Shown piece after piece: positions 55,931 to 64,000 of a stretch of 64,000 nucleotides of DNA. The notes beneath the pieces are model-generated. The model saw only the letters and a program-made list of their open reading frames with translations. It had not been told where the DNA came from and did not search any database. Made by a program: the position numbers and the translations under genes. Every line of letters starts with the position of its first letter. Position 1 is the stretch's first letter. The DNA comes from Ilyonectria destructans (taxonomy: Eukaryota; Ascomycota; Sordariomycetes; Hypocreales; Nectriaceae), in NCBI GenBank assembly GCA_020740775.1, contig JAHEWK010000028.1:62001-126000 (forward strand), read 5' to 3'.

Positions 55931-56056
55931 CCTGAGAGCTTTAGCAGGTGGCCAAAGGGCGCTCGAGCGATGCTACGAATGTGAGGGCAACGGCCCCCAA
56001 ACCGAGGCGGTCTCTAGCTTTTGTTTTTGAGTAGAAACAAGAGGTTTGTAGGTTGG

Positions 56057-57215
56057 GTTAAGTTTAATCATGTACTTGAAGTGTCATCATATAGTAATTT
56101 CTCTTCCAGAGAACTTCTCGGGTGAGATGACCGACCATCTTGCCGAGGAAACCTGGGCGATGATGGTGCTGAGGCCGTCGGTTGTGACCCGGCATTAACA
56201 TCAGACACGGAGCTCTCGGAGTCATCGGCATCGTCATCCTCGATATGAATGGGCGAAGCAGTTGGAGATGAGGGGAGGGCAACTGTCTCAAGCTCGGGCG
56301 CGGGCCCAAATTGGTCGTCTGATCTGTTACCCGACCAAGGCTGGATTTGGACGGGAGGAGATGATGGGTTGAATCATCACGTAATGTCAGGGCAGAAAAT
56401 TCGACGGTAGGTAGCAGCTCTTGAGTGACCGCAACATTCTGAACAATTTGTTGTGCCCTTACAAGGTGCTGTTGGTCGCGGTGTCGTTGGACGTGGAGAC
56501 GCGTTCGCTCGGCGGAGGGCCGTTGAGCAGGCGAATACTTGCACTATGGGGACTTTTTTTTATATGTTTACAGTGTCTACTTCGCTCAAAGTGCTTCCTG
56601 ATATGGTCTCCCTGCTTTTTCTGCAGCGCGGGCCCGTAGACTTACCCTCATCCGACCGCTCATTTTCGTCTCTATTCTCCATACGCCCTCAAATCTCGTT
56701 GAATGTGTCAAAGACTTGAATCTCTTTTTGGGGGGGCTCAGTCTGAGCCAAAATTTGCCGGAGTAATGAATGGGGCAGAGTCACAATGTCCATCTCTCTT
56801 TGCTTCGCCTCAAGGTGACTGCGCAGTTCATATTGCTGCCCAGTGGAGTACCTCGCGGATCCATTTGGCTCGCCGAAGGACTGTCTGATTAAGTCGAGGA
56901 AGAGATTCAATTGCACCAACCAGGGCCATGACATTATGGCGGGATGGTAACAGAATCGTAGGCTGGCCGGGCTTGGTCGAGAAGCGGGCAGACGTTGTCA
57001 GAATGGGCAGACGGAATGGGTCCTCGCGCTGTTCGATTTAACTCAGATTGACGATTATCTCCACGCCCATATCTGGCAGGTGATCAAAACCACCGCTCAC
57101 AAGATCCGTGGACGACGTCGTATTTGAGGACATACAAAGTGGCATGTTCCCAGAACCGAAATAACACTTAGTTTTACGAGATGAAGTCGCCATGCTGATC
57201 GTTGTGATGCTATTG
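56057..57215 (-). pseudogene. possible decayed gene of unknown family
   Basis: Minus-strand pieces have coding character: RHNVMALVGAIESLPRL preceded by FRLPILTTSARFSTKPG, then in another frame LEAKQREMDIVTLPHSLL, and near the end an acidic and serine-rich tail (EDDDADDSESSVSD) to a stop at 56057. Frame changes and stops separate them. No domain is recognised, so this could be a broken gene or several chance frames. Confidence 0.25.
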
Positions 57216-57846
57216 TAGGTAGCTGTATTCGTCTGTTTAGACTGACAATAGAGTCCTCCGGTTGGCTCATTCCCAGTTTGCATCTAAACAAGTTGCATAC
57301 ATTCTGGATGGCGTGAGTTACGCCTATGCATCCTTTTTTTGAGGTATAAATGAGAAGACAAAGGGTCCCTCCAATTTGATTTCATGTCCTGATTATTTAT
57401 CACAACCTATGCTACCTCCACGAGTCCAGACACCACTGGCCGTCTTATTCTCGGAGCCTACCCTACACCAAGCCCAGGTCCCCACTGACAGCGCGATGAT
57501 GGTCGATGTGGGACTGCTGGGTGCTAGTCACGGACCAGCGATGCCGCCATACCTGACTCGCAAGAGGCGGCAATAGCCTCGTACCGAGCAGGAGATTTGG
57601 AACTCTGGTTTTTAATTAAATTTCAATGACCTCCGGGACGAGACTTAATGACTCTGTGCGTGACTATATTTGCTCTCTAAACACAACACGATCTTTGTGT
57701 TGTCATTAGAAAGTGGTTGCCGTAGCAACCCTACGCACCACGCTAAACTTTTGTGGTCTCGACTTGCTTGCGGGGCGCATCTTAAAATAACATCTTCCTC
57801 CATGCCCTCTATCATCGCTACCCATGAGTGATTGCGTACCCCCATT

Positions 57847-59513
57847 ATGACAACTTCCAGCGATCGCATTCTCAGCTGGTTGGAAAGCGTCTTATCAGAC
57901 GATCCGCAATTCTCCGAACCATCGCCATCGACGTCCAAGAAGCGAAGAAGACAACAGCATAACGATCGTCTTCTGTCACCACCCGTTTCGCTGTGCAATA
58001 TCCACGACCACCATCACGATCCCGCTACCTGCTACTCTCAAAGCGGCGCCGACCATTCCGACATGTCCCCTCAAACGCCTAAGAAGCGAAGACTCGATAC
58101 CGTCGTGGCCGGCGAGAACGAGGAGACACCGCGGCCGCAGGGCCGGCCACAGCCCACGACGTCGCTTGCCAGCTCTGATGCGATATCAGTCTCCTCGTGC
58201 GATGATAGCCAGGCTTCCGGTCATTCGTCTCCCAGCAAGATGTTTTCGGTTCTCGGGCTTAATCCCAAGGGCGTTGATCGGAAGGCAATGGATCGTGATG
58301 ACCCTGATATGCCAAACTCTCTGGCTGAGCTTGTTGCTGAGGTAGAGTTGATTGCGACATCTCTTCATGTCGTACCTGCGCATCTCGAGGTAAGCAACGC
58401 TTGGGTCATTCGAGATGAATCCATTCCCTTGGTTTGGCTGTATTTAGTTCTCACGGCTCTGATTCGCTAACACCTTTCGCATCATCTAGTCACAGATATC
58501 CCGTTTGAAGACGTCCATTCGATCCTTGTCAACCTTTTATCCACACGTATACGCCCCTCAAGATACAACCTCTCCATCCGAACCGAGTCCCGATGCCTAC
58601 AGCTGGAACAACATCACCTTGGACGAAGTCATGGGCATCGTCGAGGATGCAAAGGAGTGCGACAACACGGAACAAGACGAGGCGGGCTGGAATAACCTGG
58701 TCCATACGCCACTCCTGCGGGCCACCCATCGCCGTCAAAGCCAGCGGCGCGATCTTGCAGGCTTTTGCCCTTGGTGCGTTGCCCATTTTTGTCCCCTGCT
58801 ATTGTTCTGGATGGACTCTTTCCCCGTCGTCTTGAAGCCTCCTCCAACCTCTTCGCATCCCTTCCCATTCTGCTCTCCTACTAACTCAAGTGCCACTCCA
58901 GCATGTCAGCTAAAATTATTCCATCTTATCGCATCGATCATCTTCCCGGAAAGAAAGTCGACTACGTGCTCTTCATCGATCCCGACGGGCAAGACAGCCA
59001 GCAGGGCGCCCACGAAGCTGTCCAAACCCTCCGCGAAAAGTTGCAAGAGAACTCCATCAACCACAGCAGCTTTCCACCCTTGCGTGAGCGGCCGGTCACA
59101 GTGAGCATCGAAACGAAACGCGGCGGGGATCATGAGCAGAAAGCAAGGTTGCAGATGGGAGTTTGGCAGGCGTCGCAGTGGAAGCTGCTGTCAGAACTCG
59201 CCGGAGCTGGCCTGGAGGAGTTGCCCCTTATCCCTGGTATTGTCGTCCAAGGGCACCAGTGGAGGTTTGTTGCCACGAGCCATCGCGATGGTAAGACAGT
59301 AAGTATAAGCTTCACCCTTTGCTTTTTTCGATCACAACACTAAATGCCATTCGCGCCTAGATTCTATGGACAGACCGGACTTTTGGAACCACTCAGACAA
59401 TCCTCGGAACCTTTCAAATCCTGGCAGGCATTTACCGGCTAAAGAAGTGGTCACTTGAAGTTTTCTGGCCGTGGTATAAGATACATGTTCTTCAACTGGG
59501 CTTGCCTCCCTAA
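57847..59513 (+). CDS. fungal PD-(D/E)XK nuclease-like protein
   Basis: Four exons (57847-58389, 58490-58773, 58902-59298, 59361-59513) join in frame to 458 residues. The N-terminal 150 residues are disordered with basic SKKRRRQQ and TPKKRR patches that could be nuclear signals. A helical region (SLAELVAEVELIATSL) leads to the nuclease-like fold: WNNLVHTPLL, then KKVDY with Asp296, then VTVSIETKRGG with Glu346 and Lys348, then RLQMGVWQASQWKLL. The D...ExK spacing matches the PD-(D/E)XK nuclease-like domain seen in large fungal families of unknown role. All catalytic positions are present. One exon end (TG|C before MSAKIIP) is inferred from frame; the alternative would be a one-base shift near 58730. 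Confidence 0.75.
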
Positions 59514-59539
59514 TTGCCAAGCCGTCTTGATGTACGATA

Positions 59540-60045
59540 TCCCAACACTCACAGGGTCGTGAGATCTGGCCAAGTCTTGAGCCGCCGGTCTACGAGGTAG
59601 CTTGATAGTGCCAACTATCGGCTCCTGCTGTTCCGGAGTCATGCACATCAAAGGATGGCGAGTGAGGGCAGCGAATCTTGCTGGGCCACACTCCGCGTAG
59701 CATGTTATGCCAGCCTTGACAATCACGAGAGTGGGCCTGAATTTTCTGGACCTACCGGGCAATATATGGACATTTTCGACACTTGAGTCCATCTGGCTGT
59801 GGTGGAGAGAGGAAGGGGATCGGGTTGGCGGTAGGAGGTGGGAATTGGAAGTCAGCTAGTTCAGACTGACTTTTAATAATTCCTGGAATGCTCTTGATGT
59901 CTTTGGCTGCTTTATTCCGATTTGTTGGTGTCATATCTCGATGTCTTATCCGTAGATGAGTAGGCACCCCATTGGATACGCATGCGAAGGCACACTTCTT
60001 GCATATCACGGCTCGGTATATTTCAAGATAGACAAAAGGCTCCAT
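59540..60045 (-). pseudogene. OrsD-like protein, broken
   Basis: From an ATG at 60045 the minus strand reads VICKKCAFACVSNGVPTHLRIRH (first C2H2-like unit; about residues 14-36), IPGIIKSQSELADFQFP, then DGLKCRKCPYIAR and a TAG at 59754-59752. The same frame continues VQKIQAHSRDCQGWHNM, the second half of the second finger. The stop stands where a tryptophan or similar residue is expected and fits TGG to TAG. A further stop lies near 59594. OrsD-type proteins accompany fungal helicase elements; the helicase is not here. It ends close to the convergent nuclease-like gene. Confidence 0.6.
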
Positions 60046-60195
60046 AATGAAGGAAAAATAACAAATTTCACTTGGGTACAAGACGTTTCGTTCTTTGTGA
60101 GAGTAAATGATGCCTAGAAGCCTCTCTACGCGGTTCACCGTGTCGCGATCCTTACATAATACGCGTTATAGCTATGATGATTGGCTGACAGAAAA

Positions 60196-60282
60196 TCAAC
60201 TTTACCCCTGTCGTTTAAATCAACTCTACCCCTTGCAAAGTGGGGCCCGAAAAATCAACTCTACTACAGTTGATATTGTTAT
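60196..60282 (+). repeat. dispersed repeat, copy 2
   Basis: AAATCAACTCTAC, AAGTGGGGC and AAATCAACTCTACTACAGTTGAT in order, the counterpart of the inverted copy at 46110-46176. A further ATCAACTTTACCCC precedes it, suggesting a short duplication. Confidence 0.55.
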
Positions 60283-60968
60283 TGTACAGTAGGGTAACTA
60301 GGTATAACTACTACTAAAAATAATAATAGGATGGATCTTAGTAAGCTAGTAAGTCTTAGGAAGTCTGCAGATAGTATAATAGTAGAGGATAAAAAAGGCC
60401 AGTTTAATAGAAAATATAGTTGTCACGGGCCAGGGCCCATATCCTTGCGGCTGTGCCGCAAGACGGCTCGTGCGCGCCAGGGATGAGAAATCGTTCCACA
60501 GCTCAGGGGCACTTGGGAACTTCTTTCTTTCTTCTTCATCTTTGATGTAAATAGCATCCTGGACTAGATAGCTGGAATCCAGCTACTAGAGGCCGTTCAC
60601 AATAGTAAGTATTGTAGTATATTAAGTATCTATATTTGTTGAATTGGTGGCATGTTGGAACACCAGGGCTCCAGGGAGTCACATGAGAAACAGGAGATTG
60701 TCAGGCGATTCGGAAGGGGCTCGCCGAGCCTTCGGCCGGCTGGCCCGTATTAGGAAGAAAATTAGGAAGAAAAGGAAAGCAAGACCTCCCTGATAAAAAG
60801 GGGGGGAGCTACAGTGAACAGATACACAATACACACACATGTTCAAGGTCATCATTTTGGTTCTACCAGCAATTCGACAATTAACAGTCAGATACGTGCT
60901 ACGTGCCCTTACCACTCGTACACCTCTCTCATCCGGATTGCCGACCAGTCGCCGACCCCTCAGTGACG

Positions 60969-62156
60969 ATGACTTCAGCTACCTCTATCAAGCTAGTCAC
61001 CAGCGACGACTGGATCCCTTAGTCCTCAGCCCTCAAGACGAAAGCCCTAAACCAAGACCTCTGGGAATACATCGACCCAGCCAAGACCAACAAACTCAAG
61101 CTACAACTTACGAAGCCGACCCCTCCAGCAATTACAGACTTTCGCAAGCGAAAAGGGGCCGCTACGAGCGCGACTACGGAGTCGCTGGCCCCTAGCTCCA
61201 CATCTATTGACACGATCATTGCGGCCGCCGGTATGGAGACCGACCCGGAGGACCCTCGCCTAGCAATCGGCGAGGATTTGGCCCTTCGAGCGTCAGACGT
61301 AACGGACCTCACGGAGAAGGGACTCTCAACCTACAACGCGATGTGGGCCAACTACGAATACCGCAAGAGGCAGTATAAGGAGACGAAGAAGAGCCTAGAT
61401 GTCATCCAAGACTGGATCAAAGAGAGCATCTCAGTTCCTCTCTATCAGCAGAACTGCCGAGCCGACGACTCCCTAGCCGACTGGGTACAGGCCTTACAGA
61501 CCAAGTTCGCATACGCCTACGACGAAAGGGTCCAGAAGGCTCGCCGAACCCTCCGCGAGCTACTAGCAAAACCCCTTCAACATCAGATAACAACATACAA
61601 AGGAACGGGCGAGTGGCTCGCTCTCTGGGAAAACGCAATCGAAGAGGCCCAGACTGTCAAGCTCCAAGAAGCAACAGAGGCGAGCCAGTGGTTCAAGGAC
61701 CTAGTCAGGGCCCTTAGAGGCACACCCCTCGAGTCTTGGATCAACGCGTATGACGCATCAAAGACAGACGAAGCGATCCAAAATACCCTCTCAGTCCAGT
61801 CAGTCACGGGGGCTATTCGCCGAGTAATCGCAGACAGCCTGGACCTCCCGCAACACAGAAAAGTTGGTCATGGAGCCTTCCACACACCACAGGGCCATGC
61901 CGGCGAGCACTCTGCGAGAGGCCGCGGGAAGAGACCAAGGCCCCTAAGCAGTACCAACAGTACAGACTTAAAATGCCCAGCCTGCCTTAGCCGTCGCCAC
62001 CCGCTCGCAAGGTGTTTCTTCGCATTTCCTCACCTACGCCCCAGTGGATGGAGACCTAACGAGGCGGTAGAGGCTATGGCAAAGGAACGTATTGAAAAGA
62101 ATGTCGACGAGGTAGCCGACCGGATAAGGAAGCTTACCTTAAGCGACACGCAATGA
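60969..62156 (+). pseudogene. Copia gag with premature stop
   Basis: The ATG at 60969 opens MTSATSIKLVTSDDWIP, followed by TAG (61020-61022), then the same frame continues SSALKTKALNQDLWEYIDP and through the capsid-like helical region to a CCHC zinc knuckle (CPACLSRRHPLARC, near 61977). It ends at TGA 62154-62156. The stop probably replaces TGG. Downstream translation could begin at the ATG at 61233. Confidence 0.7.
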
Positions 62157-64000
62157 CGCCAGGTGCTAAGCTTCTGTCGAGGAAAGATATTAACGAATGC
62201 TTGTCTAATGGTCGCTGAATCCTACCCATTACGAAAGAGCTACCTCCTCGACTCCGGAGCATCAATACACATCTTCAGAGATACTACGCGGATGCATAAC
62301 CTCAAGGCGGCCCCGATAGGAGACTTCCTATGGTCAGGAACAGAGCCAGTCCCAATCGACGGATACGGAGACGCAACAATCACCCTACGATCTGCTGACA
62401 GCTCACTGAGGACTCTCCGACTGTTTAATGTTGCCTTCTGCAGAACCCTGACACCGAACCTAGTCTCCTTTTCACAGCTGAGGAAACGGGGGTTCTGGTG
62501 GGACACAAGACCCGGCAACAACTGCCTGCGCAGGGCCGATGGCAGCCACCTTGGAGAGATCGAAGAGATCCACGGGCAACAGGTTCTGGAATACGTACAC
62601 ACCGACGAAGAGGAGTCGCCGGCCCCTCGGGCACTACTCGCCGACTGCTCGCCAGCTCCACGCCGTGCCCGGAAGCACACCTCATGGACCCAGCGGAGGC
62701 CCCTCAAGGGGATCCGAATATGTGGCATCAGCGACTCGGCCACCCAGGCCCCGATGCTCTCAGGCACCTTGCGAGCGCCGCTTGGGGCGTAAGGCTGAAG
62801 CTAGACGAACCCCAAGGCCCTCAAAGGATTACAACAGTCGACTGTGATGCCTGCGGCGTAGCGAAGGCTCGCCGAGTAGTCCGCCGCGCTCCCCGAGAAG
62901 CCAACGCAAGAGCAGAGCCGGGAGAGCGAATTGCCCTAGACTTCCACCCGATGGAGCCCGGCTATGGAGGCTATACGTCAGTGTGGATTATGGTAGACCG
63001 AGCCTCCGGACATGCATGGGATTACTACGCTACAGATCGGTCATCGCCTACGATTCGGGCCGCCCTCATGAGCTTTATTAAGATGATGGAAGTACAATAC
63101 GGAGCTACGGTAAAGGTCTTCGAATGTGACAACGAGCTCTCGACGATCCATCGCCAAGTGGCCGCCGAAATAGAGGCGATGGGGATCCGATGTGAGCCCT
63201 CTGCGCCGAACACTCAAGCCCAGAACGGGGGCGCAGAACGCATTGCAGCAGTGATCATCGAGAAAAGTCGTGCAATGCGAGCAGCAGCTAAGCTCCCAGC
63301 ATACCTCTGGCCAGAGACTATCAAAGCGGCCACATACCTCTACAACCGCTCGCCGAGCGCTCGCCGAGGTTGGAAGTCTCCCTACGAAGTGTTTCACTTA
63401 CGATACCGTACCGACGGCACAGCGAAACCCGATTTATCCCACCTACGAGTATACGGCTGTAAAGCTTTCACACTGACGGCAGACGCACAGCTCCGCCGTA
63501 ACCGTCTCCAAAGGCAGGCTCCGCGAGCCTGGATCGGGTTCCTCATAGGATATACATCAAGTAATTCCTTCCGAATCTGGAACCCGCTGTCAAAGGAAGT
63601 AGTAACCTCAAGAGACGTAACTTTCAATGAACACCAGCTATTCGACGGGCACTTGAAGAGCCTTCGGGACGATTTGCTAAAAGAAGACTTAGAAGCGATA
63701 CAGGAACGCATTCGAGAGCTGCTCGCAGCAACAGAGGAACCTCCACCGTGGTCATCACAGCTACCAGACGAGGAACCAGACGAAATCTCGCCTGACCCTA
63801 GTGGTCCAGAGCATGTAGAGGCCGGCGAGGAGCAAGCGAACACTCGCAGAGCACCCGTCGAGCAGTCTACCTATACTACCTCCAAGTTTGAGGTTCTTCC
63901 CACGCCTCCACAGTCACCCCCATCAGCATTTTTCCACGCCTTGGCCGCTTGCCTAGACGTGGAGGGGCGGGGGCAGCAGGATGGTGATGATACCGGAGGA
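62157..64000 (+). pseudogene. Copia pol (protease, integrase), frameshifted, partial
   Basis: In the gag frame, directly after the TGA, comes an aspartic protease with LLDSGASIHIF near 62250. Between about 62600 and 62710 homology moves to another frame, which then stays open to the window end: the pre-integrase zinc motif MWHQRLGHPG and CDAC, then the integrase core with IALDFHPME, FECDNELST and NGGAERI (D-D-E), and a C-terminal AFTLTADAQL-type region. The frame change looks like a lesion, since Copia pol is normally one frame. Confidence 0.7.

Larger units (their letters stand above)
60421..64000 (+). mobile_element. Ty1/Copia retrotransposon, 5' part
   Basis: A putative 5' LTR starts at about 60421 (TGTCACGGGCC) and may end at 60602 (CCGTTCACA), although the primer binding site is not obvious. 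It is followed by gag (60969-62156) and pol with protease then integrase order, which defines the Copia lineage. The element continues past the end of the window, so the reverse transcriptase, RNase H and 3' LTR are not visible. It bears one stop in gag and one frameshift in pol. Confidence 0.8.

Overview
The window looks like a gene-poor, transposon-rich accessory region of a filamentous ascomycete (Pezizomycotina, probably Sordariomycetes; species not determinable from sequence alone). The evidence is the short introns (about 48-77 nt, GTAAGT-like donors, CTRAC-like branch sites, YAG acceptors), the fungus-specific families (Zn2Cys6 regulator, HET domain, NACHT-WD40 STAND protein, BAH-PHD reader, fungal HNH_2 and PD-(D/E)XK proteins, OrsD-type C2H2 pieces, Crypton, hAT, Copia), and many isolated transition-type stop codons (TGG to TAG, CAG to TAG, CGA to TGA) of the kind left by repeat-induced point mutation (RIP). 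The intron-bearing CDS coordinates below span exon plus intron; exon limits are in the text.

Layout. 0-4.3 kb: a SnoaL-like gene, a broken NmrA-like gene and an intact SDR reductase. 4.3-8.1 kb: mostly non-coding, with a decayed beta-carbonic anhydrase and a cluster of hairpins. 8.1-10.3 kb: an intact six-exon Zn2Cys6 transcription factor. 10.3-17 kb: a HET-domain gene cut off by a hAT fragment, an intact BAH-PHD gene starting directly beside that fragment, and a decayed methyltransferase. 17-20.1 kb: an intact HNH_2 gene, an LTR fragment and a kinase-lobe fragment. 20.2-25.6 kb: a 3.6-kb element with identical 30-bp terminal inverted repeats, carrying a DDE integrase gene and a convergent gene of unknown function, abutting the N-terminal part of a helicase-type element. 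26.6-31.3 kb: an intact NACHT STAND receptor-like gene with 12 nearly identical WD40 repeats. 32.4-38.1 kb: LTR copies (one a perfect inverted duplication, one a solo LTR with target duplication), an OrsD-like piece and a GC-rich Crypton. 40.2-42.5 kb: a cysteine-rich gene on the minus strand built from 15 tandem copies of one 75-nt exon, each with its own ~49-nt intron. 43-48.5 kb: a second NLR C-terminal remnant, a small orphan gene, a MITE-like element and an F-box fragment. 48.5-53.8 kb: an old hAT transposase gene split by a younger hAT with perfect 8-bp target duplications. 54-60 kb: diverged tandem repeats, an intact PD-(D/E)XK gene and a broken OrsD piece. 60.4-64 kb: the 5' part of a Copia retrotransposon that runs off the window.

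How the genes relate: there is no convincing pathway. The genes that stay intact (STAND receptor, HNH_2, PD-(D/E)XK, BAH-PHD, Zn2Cys6, Cys-rich repeat protein) are families often found in fungal accessory or self/non-self compartments, while metabolic genes (NmrA, carbonic anhydrase, methyltransferase) are decayed. The most unusual item is the amplified exon-intron array of the Cys-rich gene; next is the two-gene integrase element.
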